Below, one piece after another: positions 1 to 9,524 of a stretch of 40,407 nucleotides of DNA; the stretch's first letter is position 1, and the number at the start of each line of letters is the position of its first letter. Under the pieces are notes generated by a model. The model was given only the letters and a program-made list of their open reading frames with translations. It had not been told where the DNA came from and ran no database searches. Origin of the DNA: Moraxella sp. (lineage in GTDB: Bacteria > Pseudomonadota > Gammaproteobacteria > Pseudomonadales > Moraxellaceae); the NCBI GenBank assembly GCA_030530785.1, contig JAUMUJ010000018.1, forward strand, positions 1 through 40,407, written 5' to 3'. A program made the position numbers and the translations under genes.

Positions 1-1
1 A

Positions 2-484
2 GTTGATGAGCTTGAACGACGTGAACGCTCCAATGACGACATCGCCCGTGAAAAGGCCTAAGAGTTACAAAATGACAAAGAGCAACAAAAAAGCCAAGCC
101 ACCTCATCAAATTCCCAATCAGCAGACTCATCAGGCGATGACAGCCCCACGTTGCCGACAGTCGGTCAAGGACAAAGCCAGCATGGTGCAGGCAGTGGCT
201 CATCGGGCAATGCAGGTTCATCAGGTGGCAGTAACAAATCCAGCGTCATCAGTGGCATTCAAGAACGCATTCATCGTAATTGGTCGCCTGAGGCGGGCTT
301 AAAAGGCAAACGACTGACCGCCACCATCAGGTTAGATGGTTCGGGCAATTTGACTGACATTCAATTTGGTTCAGGCGACAGCTCGCTCAAACCGTCCCTA
401 GAAAGAGCCATCAGAGCATCTGCCCCATTCCCCGAAGCGGTGGGCGTTTTAACCAATTTTACCGCCAATTTCTATGCCGATTAA
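2..484 (+). pseudogene. tolA: TolA, C-terminal part, cut by the window edge and by an in-frame stop
   Basis: TolA links the inner-membrane TolQR motor to TolB/Pal in the cell envelope. One frame runs from the left edge to the stop at 482-484. It begins with a charged, helix-type stretch (VDELERRERSNDDIAREKA), then a Gln/Ser/Gly-rich linker, then a globular C-terminal domain (about 80 residues, from SSVISGIQERIHRNW to FTANFYAD) typical of TolA domain III. A TAA at 59-61 interrupts this frame. Both sides read as TolA-like sequence in the same frame, so a single nonsense change (for example CAA to TAA) is the simplest explanation. No in-frame ATG follows the stop; the first usable start is TTG 152, which would give only a 110-residue domain III piece. 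tolB follows 17 nt later. Identity is fairly sure from domain and context; the 5' end is outside the window. A sequencing error is the main alternative. Confidence 0.72.
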
Positions 485-501
485 CACTTTAAGGAGCATT
501 T

Positions 502-1779
502 ATGAAACTTACTCATTTGGCAATGACGATTATGGCATTGGGTTTAGCACCACTAACCCACGCCCAATTTTACCCCCAAGACGGAGCAGTCTTTGACATC
601 AGAAAAAATGTCGCCCAAAATCCCTACCAAGTCGCCTTTATTCCGTTTAGTGGCGACAGTACGGTCAGTCGCATTGTCATCAATGACCTACAACACACCG
701 AAATTAAGACCACCAATCAAAACCTACCCAGCACGGGCAACTCATCTGCCCACATCAACTCCAATCTTGGCGTGTGGCAGTCATCAGGTTTTGGGTATGT
801 CGTGGTGGGCAATGTTGCCCCCATGGGCGGTAGGATTGCCATCAACTTTGAAGTGATTGAAGTTGCCACAGGGCGTGTCATGCAAGGCAGACAAACCCAG
901 ACCGCCGACAACAACCAAAGTGCCATTCGCCATGCCAGCCATGTGGTCAGCGACAAGATTTATGAAATCATCACGGGCGAAAAAGGCGACTTTTCAGGCA
1001 AAATCGCCTACGTAGAAGAAATGGGCGACCCCAGAAATAAAGTCTCCACTCTAAAAGTCATGGACGCTGACGGACAAAACATGAGAGTGTTGTTTAGCGA
1101 ACGGGGCTCTATTTTTAATCCCACGTGGTCGCCCGATGGCACACGTCTTGCTTATGCTGTACAAAAGCCCAACGGCTTTCCCGTCATTCATGTGCAAAGC
1201 GTGATGGGTGGGGGCAGTTCTGTGGTTACGCCATTTAAAGGTAACAATCTTGCCCCATCATTTTCGCCCGACGGTTCAAGCATTCTGTTTTCAGGCAGTC
1301 ATGAAAACAATGACCCTGCCATCTATCAGCTCCATCTTGCGTCCAGACAACTTAAAAAACTGACCAACATGACGGGTGCAGAAAACTCACCAAACTACGC
1401 TCCCGATGGTCGCTCCTTTGTGTTTACGGCAGACAACGGTTCACGCACACCCAAGCTTTACCGCTATAATCTTTATACAGGGCAAATTCAGTCCATCGGG
1501 GGCAATGCTGCCAGTCCTAGGGTCAGTCCAGACGGTCAAAAAATCGCCTTTGTCTCGGGTCGCAGTTTGGTGGTTGCCAATACATCGGGTGGCTCTACCA
1601 CCATCGGCACGACAGGCATTGACGAATCAGCAAGTTTTTCACCCAACTCTAACCGCATCATCTATTCGTCTTATGCAGGCGGTCGTGGGCAGATGACCAT
1701 TCGCTCTTTAAAAACAGGGCAATCATTCACCCTAACCACACAAGGCACGGTGCGTGAACCTGCATGGTCGCCCAAATAA
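502..1779 (+). CDS. tolB: Tol-Pal system periplasmic protein TolB
   Basis: TolB is the periplasmic beta-propeller of the Tol-Pal system, which contacts Pal and helps outer-membrane constriction at division. The 425-residue product has an N-terminal signal peptide (MKLTHLAMTIMALGLAPLTHA, cleavage expected after THA), an N-terminal alpha/beta domain (residues about 25-160), then repeated propeller blades with the TolB-type motif 'P.WSPDGTRLAY', 'PSFSPDGSSILF', 'PNYAPDGRSFVF', 'PRVSPDGQKIAF' and 'ASFSPNSNRIIY'. The length is normal for the family. The start has a clear AAGGAG ribosome site at 491-496. It follows tolA by 17 nt, and its stop directly abuts the ATG of the next small lipoprotein gene (TAAATG). 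Confidence 0.96.
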   Translation: MKLTHLAMTIMALGLAPLTHAQFYPQDGAVFDIRKNVAQNPYQVAFIPFSGDSTVSRIVINDLQHTEIKTTNQNLPSTGNSSAHINSNLGVWQSSGFGYVVVGNVAPMGGRIAINFEVIEVATGRVMQGRQTQTADNNQSAIRHASHVVSDKIYEIITGEKGDFSGKIAYVEEMGDPRNKVSTLKVMDADGQNMRVLFSERGSIFNPTWSPDGTRLAYAVQKPNGFPVIHVQSVMGGGSSVVTPFKGNNLAPSFSPDGSSILFSGSHENNDPAIYQLHLASRQLKKLTNMTGAENSPNYAPDGRSFVFTADNGSRTPKLYRYNLYTGQIQSIGGNAASPRVSPDGQKIAFVSGRSLVVANTSGGSTTIGTTGIDESASFSPNSNRIIYSSYAGGRGQMTIRSLKTGQSFTLTTQGTVREPAWSPK

Positions 1780-1968
1780 ATGAAAAATCTCATCATGGCA
1801 AGTTTTGGTTTGGCAGTCTTGACAGGCTGTCAAACCCTACAAACCACCAAACAGCCCATGCCGTTTAGTTTACACCCATCGGCAAAACCTGCCAGTGTAC
1901 CCGCCCCACCACAAAAAAATGACCCATCAGACGATGAGCCGTTTTTTTTGTTGGAGCGGTGGTTTTAG
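1780..1968 (+). CDS. small lipoprotein in the pal position
   Basis: A 62-residue product with a short hydrophobic signal and a lipobox (LTGC, Cys17), so the mature part is a Pro-rich lipoprotein of about 46 residues ending in FFLLERWF. It has no OmpA-like peptidoglycan-binding domain and so is not Pal, although pal usually follows tolB. Its ATG abuts the tolB stop and there is no separate ribosome site, so translation is probably coupled to tolB. A run of eight T (1942-1949) lies near the 3' end, where slippage would change only the last residues. Its TAG stop (1966-1968) overlaps the TAA of the convergent flavodoxin gene (1965-1967). I do not recognise the family; function unknown. Confidence 0.7.
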   Translation: MKNLIMASFGLAVLTGCQTLQTTKQPMPFSLHPSAKPASVPAPPQKNDPSDDEPFFLLERWF

Positions 1969-2534
1969 TTGGGTTGTTTTGCTTTTTGGTAATTTAATAC
2001 TGTTTTTGCCAAATGTCCCCCAAACCAAACCGCCGTATCCATGTCGCCTTGACACGGAGTAACATCAGGTGGGGCATCTATGGACTGGGTCATCAACCCC
2101 AAAAAAGATGACAAGCGATTTAAGTCATGCTGACCATCGCCTGTGGGCAATAAAGGCAATCCCACCCAATTCATGCCGTGTTGCATGGCAAATAAGCACA
2201 AACTTTGCAAAACCGCCAATTTATCGCCCGACAGTCCGCCTGAATTGGCAAAGCCCGCCGACAGCTTGCCCTGCCATGAGCGAGACACCCACCGCTTAGA
2301 CGTGCTGTCCATAAAGGCTTTAAAGCTGGCTGTTACCCCACCCAAATACACCGCCGTACCAAAAACAATCAAATCAGCATTATCCATGACCACCCACTCA
2401 TCATCGCCAAGACAGTCAATATCTATCAAATGAGCGTGCAGATGAGTGTTTGCCCCTGCACAAATGGCATTGGCAACACGGCGAGTATGACCATAATTTG
2501 AATGATAAACAATGGCAATGCTAGGTTTATTCAT
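1965..2534 (-). CDS. flavodoxin-like NAD(P)H oxidoreductase (WrbA/flavodoxin fold)
   Basis: About 189 residues. The N-terminus has the FMN phosphate-binding loop of flavodoxin-like proteins ([15 protein letters not shown]), followed by a conserved flavodoxin-fold segment ([23 protein letters not shown]) and a 'SAGFANSGG' segment like that of WrbA/NAD(P)H:quinone oxidoreductases. It probably binds FMN and reduces quinones or a similar acceptor in the cytoplasm; the exact substrate cannot be read. ATG 2534 is chosen; an upstream ATG at 2540 is also in frame. Either start overlaps the 3' end of folD (8 or 14 nt), so the two genes are translationally coupled. The 3' end overlaps the stop of the convergent lipoprotein gene. 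Confidence 0.82.
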   Translation of the reverse strand: MNKPSIAIVYHSNYGHTRRVANAICAGANTHLHAHLIDIDCLGDDEWVVMDNADLIVFGTAVYLGGVTASFKAFMDSTSKRWVSRSWQGKLSAGFANSGGLSGDKLAVLQSLCLFAMQHGMNWVGLPLLPTGDGQHDLNRLSSFLGLMTQSIDAPPDVTPCQGDMDTAVWFGGHLAKTVLNYQKAKQPN

Positions 2535-3378
2535 TGGCATCTTGCTCGCCTGCTTCTACGGTTTGACGAATGAGCGTGTTAATTGTCATCGGCCCCACAC
2601 CCCCTGGCACGGGTGTATAAAAAGACGCAATGCTTTCAATGCCATCAAGCTCAATGTCGCCCACACCGCCTGTTTCGGTTGGATGAAAACCTGCATCCAC
2701 GACCACCGCCCCAGATTTTATCCAGCTCTTCTTGATGAGTTCAGGCACACCCACCGCCCCCACCACAATGTCGGCTTGGCGAACATGGTCGGCAAGGTTT
2801 TCGGTCTTGGAGTGGCAAATGGTAACCGTGCAGTTGGCATTTAATAACATCATCGCCATCGGTTTGCCCAAAATCGCACTACGCCCCACCACCACAGCAT
2901 GTTTGCCCGCCAACGGCACATTGTAATGATGAAGTAGGTGCATAATTCCCTGTGGTGTGGCAGAACCATAAGCACGCTCGCCCATTGCCATACGCCCAAA
3001 ACCCAAACACGTTACGCCGTCCACATCTTTATCAAGAGCAATCTCATCAAAGCACGCACGCTCATCTATCTGAGCAGGTACAGGATGTTGTAATAAAATG
3101 CCATGCACATCAGGGTTGGCATTTAACTCACGGATTTTGGCAAGTAGTTCATCGGTGGTAGTGCTGGCGGGCATTTCTATGCGAATGCTGTCCATGCCGA
3201 CACGTTTGCAAGCGTTGCCTTTCATGCGAACATAAGTCGCTGACGCTGGGTCATCACCCACCAAAATGGTAGCCAAAATCGGCGTACGTCCTGTTTTGTT
3301 TTTTAAAGTCTCTACCCGCTCACTCAAAGACTTTTCAATGTGGCTTGCAAGTTGCTTACCGTCTAATACTGTCGCCAT
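2527..3378 (-). CDS. folD: bifunctional methylenetetrahydrofolate dehydrogenase / cyclohydrolase FolD
   Basis: FolD interconverts 5,10-methylene-, 5,10-methenyl- and 10-formyl-tetrahydrofolate in one-carbon metabolism. The 283-residue product has the usual length and family blocks: the [14 protein letters not shown] active-site helix with Tyr and Lys, a GILLQHPVP loop (many relatives have QLPLP here), KDVDG, the NADP-binding segment [17 protein letters not shown], and the C-terminal PGGVGPMT motif. The start ATG has an AAGGTG ribosome site just upstream. It lies 23 nt downstream of clpA and overlaps the flavodoxin-like gene, so it is probably cotranscribed with both. Confidence 0.96.
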   Translation of the reverse strand: MATVLDGKQLASHIEKSLSERVETLKNKTGRTPILATILVGDDPASATYVRMKGNACKRVGMDSIRIEMPASTTTDELLAKIRELNANPDVHGILLQHPVPAQIDERACFDEIALDKDVDGVTCLGFGRMAMGERAYGSATPQGIMHLLHHYNVPLAGKHAVVVGRSAILGKPMAMMLLNANCTVTICHSKTENLADHVRQADIVVGAVGVPELIKKSWIKSGAVVVDAGFHPTETGGVGDIELDGIESIASFYTPVPGGVGPMTINTLIRQTVEAGEQDANE

Positions 3379-3401
3379 AACTTCACCTTTGATTTTAACA
3401 A

Positions 3402-5639
3402 TTACATCAATTCTGCGTTTTTGATGGGTTGCACATCAAAACACAACCCACCATCTTGTCTTGACACTTTAACCACACCTCCATCTGCCAACCCCCCAAA
3501 GAGTATCATTTGGGCAAGTGGCTTTTTAAGCTCATCGGTAATCAGTCGTGCCATCGGTCTTGCTCCCATGAGCTTATCATAACCCTTATCCGCCAAATAC
3601 GCCTTGACATCATCACTCACGTCTAAGATGACGTTTTTGCTCTCCAACATACTTTGTAGCTCTATCACAAACTTATCCACCACCGACACAATCACATCGG
3701 GCGATAAGGGAGCAAACTGCACGGTGGCATCTAGGCGGTTGCGAAACTCTGGTGTAAACGTACGCTTCATCGCTTCGCTGTTATCAGTGCTGTGGTCTTG
3801 TTCCACAAAACCCATAGACTCACGGCTCATACTGTCCGCCCCAACATTGGTGGTCATGATGAGTATTACCTGCTTAAATGACACAGCCCGCCCGTTATTA
3901 TCGGTCAGCGTGCCGTTATCCATGATTTGTAGTAGCAAGTTAAACACATCAGGATGGGCTTTTTCTATTTCATCTAACAACAGTACGCAATGTGGGTACT
4001 GGCTGATTTTTTCGGTTAAAAGCCCGCCTTTGTCATGCCCCACATAACCAGGGGGAGAACCGATAAGCCGTGATGCGGTATGAGATTCCATGTATTCACT
4101 CATGTCAAAACGCACCAACTCCACCCCAAGCGTAAAGGCAAGCTGACGAGCAATCTCAGTTTTGCCCACGCCCGTAGGCCCTGCAAACATGAATGAACCG
4201 ATGGGCTTGTTGGCAGGTTTTAATCCTGCCCGAGCCAGCTTGATGGCATCAGAAACCTGCCTGATGGCTTCATCTTGCCCAAAGACCACTTGGCATAAAT
4301 CACGCTCTAAGTTTTTAAGCGTTTTGGTGTCATCTGCCGACACGGACGTGGGCGGTATGCGGGCAATTTTGGCAATGACCGCTTCAATGTCTGCCACTTC
4401 TATGGTTTTAATGTCGCCATCTAACAGCTTTATCCTTGCTCCTGCTTCATCAATGACATCAATGGCTTTATCGGGTAAAAAGCGGTCATGAATGTGTCGT
4501 GCCGATAGTTCCACCGCTTTGGCGATGGCATCATCGGTATAGCTGACGTTGTGAAATGTTTCATAGTGGCTTTTTAGACCTTGCAAAATCCCAATGCTGT
4601 CTTGAATACTGGGTTCTTTGATGTCAATTTTTTGAAAACGTCTGGATAGGGCGTGGTCTTTTTCAAAAATCTGACGATATTCCACAAAAGTCGTTGAGCC
4701 GATACAGCGTAGCTCGCCGTTAGCAAGGGCGGGCTTGATAAGATTAGACACATCCATACTGCTGTTCATAGAAGAGCCTGCCCCAATGATGGTATGAATC
4801 TCATCAATAAACAAAATGGCATTGGGTGTGTCTTTTAGGGCTTTTAATAAATCTTTAATGCGATTTTCAAAGTCGCCCCGAAACTTCGTCCCCGCCACCA
4901 AAGAGCCAATCTCTAAGCTATAAATGACTGTATCTGCCAAAGGCTTGGGGGCTTTACCACTCACAATAAGCCACGCCAACCCTTCAGCGATGGCAGTTTT
5001 GCCCACGCCAGCATCCCCCACCAGCAGTGGGTTGTTTTTTCGGCGACGACACAGCACTTGGGCGGTACGCTCTATCTCGTCAGTACGCCCGATGAGTGGG
5101 TCGGTCAGTCCTTTTTCGGCTCTTTCGTTGAGATTTTGGGCAAAGGCGTGTAGGGGATTGACTTTTTTGGGGGTAGATTTTTCGCCCTGTGGTATGTCGG
5201 TAATGTCTTGGTCGTCTGTTTTGCCATGTGCGATGTGTCGCATGACTTTTAAGCCCGATAAGCCAAGCCCGTTTAACAAGCTGACCGCATGACTGTCTTG
5301 CTCTTTAAAGATGGACGCAAGCACATCAAGTCCTGTCAAAAGTCTGTTTTCTTGGCTGGTTTGCACCCGCCAGATTGCCCTTTGTAGCACTCGCATAAAG
5401 GCTTTGGTGGTGGTTGGTGGCTTGCCTGCTTTGGCCTTTGGGACATAGTTGGTTAGGTATTTTTTTAGTTCATCTTCTAAAAACTCAACATCAATATCAC
5501 TACCATCAAAAACCATCTTAGCGTCAGCATCATTTAATAGCCCAAGTAATAAATGCTCAATCGTTACATATTCGTGCTGTTCGGCAATGGCAAAATTTTC
5601 AATCTCTAAACGAGTTTTTTCAAATTCTTCACTAAACAT
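3402..5639 (-). CDS. clpA: ATP-dependent Clp protease ATP-binding subunit ClpA
   Basis: ClpA is the AAA+ unfoldase that feeds proteins, including N-degron substrates brought by ClpS, to ClpP. The 745-residue product has the Clp N-domain repeats (residues about 1-145), a first AAA+ module with Walker A GDAGVGKT at 208-215 and Walker B ILFIDEIH, and a second AAA+ module with Walker A GPTGVGKT near residue 490 and Walker [11 protein letters not shown]-terminal D2-small domain follows (from about residue 640). The length matches ClpA (about 750) and there is no long middle coiled coil as in ClpB. It lies 12 nt after clpS in the standard clpS-clpA order. clpP is not in the window. Confidence 0.97.
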   Translation of the reverse strand: MFSEEFEKTRLEIENFAIAEQHEYVTIEHLLLGLLNDADAKMVFDGSDIDVEFLEDELKKYLTNYVPKAKAGKPPTTTKAFMRVLQRAIWRVQTSQENRLLTGLDVLASIFKEQDSHAVSLLNGLGLSGLKVMRHIAHGKTDDQDITDIPQGEKSTPKKVNPLHAFAQNLNERAEKGLTDPLIGRTDEIERTAQVLCRRRKNNPLLVGDAGVGKTAIAEGLAWLIVSGKAPKPLADTVIYSLEIGSLVAGTKFRGDFENRIKDLLKALKDTPNAILFIDEIHTIIGAGSSMNSSMDVSNLIKPALANGELRCIGSTTFVEYRQIFEKDHALSRRFQKIDIKEPSIQDSIGILQGLKSHYETFHNVSYTDDAIAKAVELSARHIHDRFLPDKAIDVIDEAGARIKLLDGDIKTIEVADIEAVIAKIARIPPTSVSADDTKTLKNLERDLCQVVFGQDEAIRQVSDAIKLARAGLKPANKPIGSFMFAGPTGVGKTEIARQLAFTLGVELVRFDMSEYMESHTASRLIGSPPGYVGHDKGGLLTEKISQYPHCVLLLDEIEKAHPDVFNLLLQIMDNGTLTDNNGRAVSFKQVILIMTTNVGADSMSRESMGFVEQDHSTDNSEAMKRTFTPEFRNRLDATVQFAPLSPDVIVSVVDKFVIELQSMLESKNVILDVSDDVKAYLADKGYDKLMGARPMARLITDELKKPLAQMILFGGLADGGVVKVSRQDGGLCFDVQPIKNAELM

Positions 5640-5651
5640 AATCTACCCACA

Positions 5652-5966
5652 TCAGGCTTTTTGTAGGGTAAGCAGTAGCGGAAACTGTGCTTGTTCTGCC
5701 ATCTCTTCTACAATCGCAATTTTCATCTCAGCAATTTCTTTTGGAAAGACAGCCACAGGGGCATATCCTTCGTGGTGTACTTGCATCATGGTATCCACCG
5801 CTTTTTGTATCCCATAATCAAACACTTCCACCAAAACCGCCACCACAAAATCCATCGTGGTAAAATCATCATTATGCATGATGATGACGTATAAGGGTGG
5901 CTCTTTGGCTAAGGTTTGAGTATCTAAGATAACATCGGTGTCGTGAGTATATTGTGTTTGTACCAT
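5652..5966 (-). CDS. clpS: ATP-dependent Clp protease adaptor ClpS
   Basis: ClpS binds N-terminal destabilising residues and delivers these substrates to ClpA. The product is about 104 residues. It has the family core 'PPLYVIIMHNDDFTTMDFVVAVLVEVF', in which the NDD-T-MDFV segment carries substrate-binding residues, then 'HHEGYAPVAVFPKEIAEMK'. ATG 5966 (MVQTQ) is preferred; an ATG at 5975 is also in frame. The gene lies between a DUF6776-like membrane protein (about 15 nt upstream) and clpA (12 nt downstream). Confidence 0.95.
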   Translation of the reverse strand: MVQTQYTHDTDVILDTQTLAKEPPLYVIIMHNDDFTTMDFVVAVLVEVFDYGIQKAVDTMMQVHHEGYAPVAVFPKEIAEMKIAIVEEMAEQAQFPLLLTLQKA

Positions 5967-5981
5967 AAAATTCAAGTCTAA

Positions 5982-6737
5982 TTAGGGTGATTGGGGATTG
6001 CTTCCGACAGGTCGCTCATCAATACCGCCAAGCGGTTCGCCTTCGGTCATGCCAATGACCTTACCCACCTGCCAATTATACAGCTCTTCGGCGGTCTCCT
6101 CGCCTGCACTTAAAGAGATTTTCATCTGCTTAGGCTCAAATTCATCAGGCATGACAAAACGCCCACGAATTCTGGCAATGCCGTTAATCTCATAAGTGGC
6201 AGGTTTTAAAGGGATTTCTACCATATTGGTGGCATTTAATAGGGTCAGTTTGGGCATCATCATCATCTCTTTGCCCGATTTGTCCACCATCGCCACATCA
6301 AAACGATACTCAAAGGTTCTGTCAGGAAGCGAGACAATCTCACTTGCCAACACCTTTAAGGGAATGCCCCCCGCTTTTGCAATGCTGTCTAATAACAATG
6401 CATTAAACTGTGCCATTTGTAGGTTTTGGGTGGTTAAAACTTCGTTTTGCTCTTCTAGGTTTTCAATGTTGGACAGCCCAATGTCTCGCTCTTGAACGGT
6501 GGTTTCAAGCTGTTTTTTTAGTTTTTCTAGTTCTTTGGTAGTGTCTTTTTCATCATTTTGGGCAACCACCACCGTGCCTGCCTTGCTTGAACCTTGCCGA
6601 TGACCGATTTTATAACCAAAAACCGCCATAACCATCGCCACTAAGATTAAGGCAATCACAAATAATAGCAAAATCTGCTGGATAGAACCACGTTCGTGTT
6701 TAAAATTCAACTGATAAGTTCTCATGAGTTGTGCCAT
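5982..6737 (-). CDS. single-pass inner-membrane protein with coiled coil (DUF6776-like)
   Basis: The 251-residue product has a short cytoplasmic N-terminus, one transmembrane helix (about residues 20-43, ILLLFVIALILVAMVMAVFGY), then a coiled coil (about residues 63-110, rich in Glu, Lys, Leu and Gln) and a predicted periplasmic beta-rich C-terminal domain (about residues 130-235). This arrangement resembles the gammaproteobacterial DUF6776 proteins; that match is from memory and the role is unknown. It is the first gene of the clpS-clpA-folD group. An extended -10 promoter lies just upstream (6762-6770). A second in-frame ATG at 6725 could be the start; neither has a strong ribosome site. Confidence 0.72.
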   Translation of the reverse strand: MAQLMRTYQLNFKHERGSIQQILLLFVIALILVAMVMAVFGYKIGHRQGSSKAGTVVVAQNDEKDTTKELEKLKKQLETTVQERDIGLSNIENLEEQNEVLTTQNLQMAQFNALLLDSIAKAGGIPLKVLASEIVSLPDRTFEYRFDVAMVDKSGKEMMMMPKLTLLNATNMVEIPLKPATYEINGIARIRGRFVMPDEFEPKQMKISLSAGEETAEELYNWQVGKVIGMTEGEPLGGIDERPVGSNPQSP

Positions 6738-6761
6738 TTAAAATAGGGATAAAATCACGAC

Positions 6762-6770
6762 ATTATAACA
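6762..6770 (-). promoter_or_regulatory. extended -10 promoter for the DUF6776-clpS-clpA-folD group
   Basis: On the minus strand the bases read TGTTATAAT, a perfect TGnTATAAT extended -10 element. No good -35 hexamer is seen, as expected for this promoter class. It lies about 25-33 nt upstream of the first ATG (6737), leaving a very short leader. Confidence 0.55.
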
Positions 6771-6821
6771 AATATTACTCAAATATTAATGTCTTTTTGT
6801 AAAGATACACATTTGCAGATG

Positions 6822-6847
6822 ACAACCACCTTATGCTCGGTGGTTGT
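6822..6847. terminator. hairpin between fruA and the clp group
   Basis: A perfect 9-bp stem (ACAACCACC / GGTGGTTGT) with an 8-nt loop, 40 nt downstream of the fruA stop. The T-rich side (TTTTGCTT) is on the plus strand; the minus-strand side that would end fruA transcription lacks a strong T run. It may still act as the fruA transcript end or as a 3' stabiliser. Confidence 0.5.
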
Positions 6848-6886
6848 TTTGCTTAGAGTTTTTTAGCATTTTGTCCCAAAATGTTT

Positions 6887-8545
6887 CTATACGGTTGCTT
6901 TGGTTGGGTGAGCGTCTGGGTTTTGGCGTATAAAGGCATAAATTACCCCTGTCAAGACCGACCCGATGGCAATCGCCCCCAAATACATGACGGGCTGACT
7001 GACAAAAGGAATGACAAACAATCCGCCGTGTGGTGCTTGCAGTCCAATGCCAAGCCCCATAGAGATTGCCCCAGCAGTCGCCCCACCGATGATGGATGCA
7101 ATGATGACACGAGCAGGGTCAGCCGCCACAAAGGGCAATGCCCCTTCTGAGATAAAACAAAGCCCTAACACAAAGGATGCTTTGCCTGCGTTGTGCTGAT
7201 TGTTGTTAAATTTACGCTTAGCAATCCACGTTGCTATCGCCATGCCGATGGGTGGCACCATGCCCGCTGCCATCGCCGCTGCAATGGGTGTAAATACGCC
7301 TGACGCTATCATGCCCACCGAAAACGTATAAGCCGCCTTATTCACAGGTCCACCCATATCAGTACACATCATCGCCCCCAAGATGAGCCCTAAAATAATG
7401 GCATTAGCGTCATTCATGGTTTTTAGCCAATTGGTCAATGTCTCCATCAAGCCTGCCACAGGCGGGTTGATGACATACACCATGAGCAATCCCACAATGA
7501 GCGAGCCTAATAGTGGCAAGATTAAAATCGGCTTTAATGATGTTAAACTTGGGGGCAGTTTGATGATGTCATTTAAAAACTTAACGGTATAACCCGCCAA
7601 AAAGCCTGCAATGATACCACCCAAAATGCCCGCTCCGGCACTGTTGGCAAGCATACCGCCAATCAAACCCACCGCCAAACCAGGGCGGTCAGCGATGGAG
7701 TACGCCACATAACCTGCAAATACCGCTATCATCAAAGCAAAGGCCGACCCACCACCGATGTCCATCAGGGCTTTGGGCAAACCCATGGCGATGTTTTCAT
7801 CTTGAAAGGCTTCCACCCCAAACATAAAGGACATGGCAATAAGCAGACCACCTGCCACCACCAATGGTAACATATGCGACACGCCCGTCATCAGGTGCTG
7901 ATACACGCCCTTTTTTTCGTCCGTGCCAGAGCTGGCCTGACTGTCGGATTTGGCTTGGTAAGTACTTGATTGTGATAGAGCTTTATTAAATTCTTGGGCG
8001 GTTTTTTTAAGTGCTAAGGCGGTGGACGTGCGGTACATTTTTTTGCCATGAAATTTTGATAAATCCACGTCAATATCCGCCGCCACAAACACCAAATCCG
8101 CTTGTGCCACTTCGTCTGGCGTGATGGCATTACCCACCCCGACCTGACCACGAGTTTCTACTTTAACGTTCCAGCCTTGTGCTTTTGCATAGTTTTCAAT
8201 GGCTTCTGCCGACATAAACGTGTGAGCCACACCAGTTGGACAAGCCGTTACTGCCACAACATTTAAAGGCTTATCTTGCACGTTATTTGTATTTGCTTGA
8301 TAATCATCAAGTAATGATGACAAATAATCCCTATCTGCCAAACGAGCGACATTCACGCCGTTAGGGTTTAGCTCACCTGCTTTATCGCCGATGGTAATGA
8401 TGGTGGCATTTTGGGCAACTGCCATGCCATCTGTGTCCACCGTAACGGTTGAGCCCTGATTTGATAAGGCTTTGGCAAGCTGTTTGGCGACCACCAGCCC
8501 AAATGCTGACTGCACACGAATGATAAAATGTTTTGAAAATGACAT
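6887..8545 (-). CDS. fruA: PTS fructose transporter subunit IIBC, FruA
   Basis: Fructose-specific PTS permease that imports fructose and phosphorylates it to fructose 1-phosphate. The 552-residue product has an N-terminal IIB'-like segment (residues 1-90), a IIB domain with the phosphorylated Cys102 in 'VTACPTGVAHTF', and a IIC membrane domain (from about residue 215) with many hydrophobic helices and the 'LQAPHGGLFVIPF' motif. Length and domain order match FruA. The start has an AGGTGA ribosome site. It follows fruK by 7 nt as the last gene of fruB-fruK-fruA. No fruR/cra gene lies beside the operon. Confidence 0.96.
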   Translation of the reverse strand: MSFSKHFIIRVQSAFGLVVAKQLAKALSNQGSTVTVDTDGMAVAQNATIITIGDKAGELNPNGVNVARLADRDYLSSLLDDYQANTNNVQDKPLNVVAVTACPTGVAHTFMSAEAIENYAKAQGWNVKVETRGQVGVGNAITPDEVAQADLVFVAADIDVDLSKFHGKKMYRTSTALALKKTAQEFNKALSQSSTYQAKSDSQASSGTDEKKGVYQHLMTGVSHMLPLVVAGGLLIAMSFMFGVEAFQDENIAMGLPKALMDIGGGSAFALMIAVFAGYVAYSIADRPGLAVGLIGGMLANSAGAGILGGIIAGFLAGYTVKFLNDIIKLPPSLTSLKPILILPLLGSLIVGLLMVYVINPPVAGLMETLTNWLKTMNDANAIILGLILGAMMCTDMGGPVNKAAYTFSVGMIASGVFTPIAAAMAAGMVPPIGMAIATWIAKRKFNNNQHNAGKASFVLGLCFISEGALPFVAADPARVIIASIIGGATAGAISMGLGIGLQAPHGGLFVIPFVSQPVMYLGAIAIGSVLTGVIYAFIRQNPDAHPTKATV

Positions 8546-8552
8546 GGTTCAC

Positions 8553-9524
8553 CTATGATAATTTGTCCACTTGGGTTTGGCTAATAAGCTGGGTTAAAAG
8601 CAACGGATTTGGCACACCCATACCAATAAAGGTAACTGCATGAGCCGACAAAGCCGTGGCAAAAGACAGCACATCACTGTTTGATTTTTGCTCATCAGGC
8701 TGAGTCAATAGCCCAAATATCATGCCTGCCACCATCGTATCACCCGCTCCCACCGTGCTTTTGACGATTACCGAAGGCGGTATGGCACGATACAGCTCAT
8801 CACCACAAAACCAATGCACGCCTTTGTCGCCCATGGACACCAAAATGTTGGTAACGCTTGGAATTTGGGCGATGGCATTTTTTTGGTTATCCAAATCGGT
8901 CATGTCGCCCCCAAACACTCCCGACAGCTCGTCATTATTGGGTTTGATGAGCCAAAGTTTGTGCGATAAAGCGATTTTTAGAGCTTCACCGCTCACGTCC
9001 ACCGCCACTTTGTCATGCCTGTCGGTCAGATATGTCAGTAATTTATCAAAATCTGCTCCATCAAAACCGTTGGGCAGACTGCCCGCCACCAACACAGCAT
9101 CCACACCTTTGATGAATGTATCAAGTTTGGCAAACAACTCGTTTTTATCCACGTCCGTAACACCAAAGCCCTGACCGTTAATGTCGGTGGTGCGACCATT
9201 ATCCACCAGTTTTACGTTAGTGCGCGTCTCGCCTGCCACCTTAACAAAACCGTCCGTCATCTTGCCAATACCTTCGGTGCTTTTAAAATCAGCATGACTG
9301 ACAAACAACGCACGAAACAGCTCATCATTATCCACCCCCAAAAATCCTGACGCAATGGCATTAACCCCAAGCTCGGATAAGACATGAGCGACATTTAGCC
9401 CCTTGCCAGCGGTGGTCATCTGACTGTGTGTGGCACGATTGACTGCTCCTAATGCTAGGTTGTTTAGGCTGATGGTCATGTCAATGGCGGGATTTAAGGT
9501 GATACAAAGCACGGTTTTTTTCAT
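8553..9524 (-). CDS. fruK: 1-phosphofructokinase FruK
   Basis: FruK phosphorylates fructose 1-phosphate to fructose 1,6-bisphosphate. The 323-residue product is a PfkB-family sugar kinase. It has the N-terminal 'LNPAIDMTISL' block, the glycine-rich 'TAGKGLNVAHVLSELG' segment and the C-terminal 'STVGAGDTMVAG' signature with the catalytic Asp. The start ATG at 9524 is chosen because the family begins MKKTVLCITLNPAID and a GGAG ribosome site precedes it. A longer in-frame extension to 9599 only reads back through the end of fruB. The ATG overlaps the fruB stop as ATGA, indicating coupled translation. Confidence 0.96.
   Translation of the reverse strand: MKKTVLCITLNPAIDMTISLNNLALGAVNRATHSQMTTAGKGLNVAHVLSELGVNAIASGFLGVDNDELFRALFVSHADFKSTEGIGKMTDGFVKVAGETRTNVKLVDNGRTTDINGQGFGVTDVDKNELFAKLDTFIKGVDAVLVAGSLPNGFDGADFDKLLTYLTDRHDKVAVDVSGEALKIALSHKLWLIKPNNDELSGVFGGDMTDLDNQKNAIAQIPSVTNILVSMGDKGVHWFCGDELYRAIPPSVIVKSTVGAGDTMVAGMIFGLLTQPDEQKSNSDVLSFATALSAHAVTFIGMGVPNPLLLTQLISQTQVDKLS

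Noticed and set aside
3..302. A 99-residue open frame on the plus strand at the left edge
   Set aside because: It is out of frame with the TolA C-terminal domain and has no family pattern; the frame starting at base 2 carries the TolA sequence.
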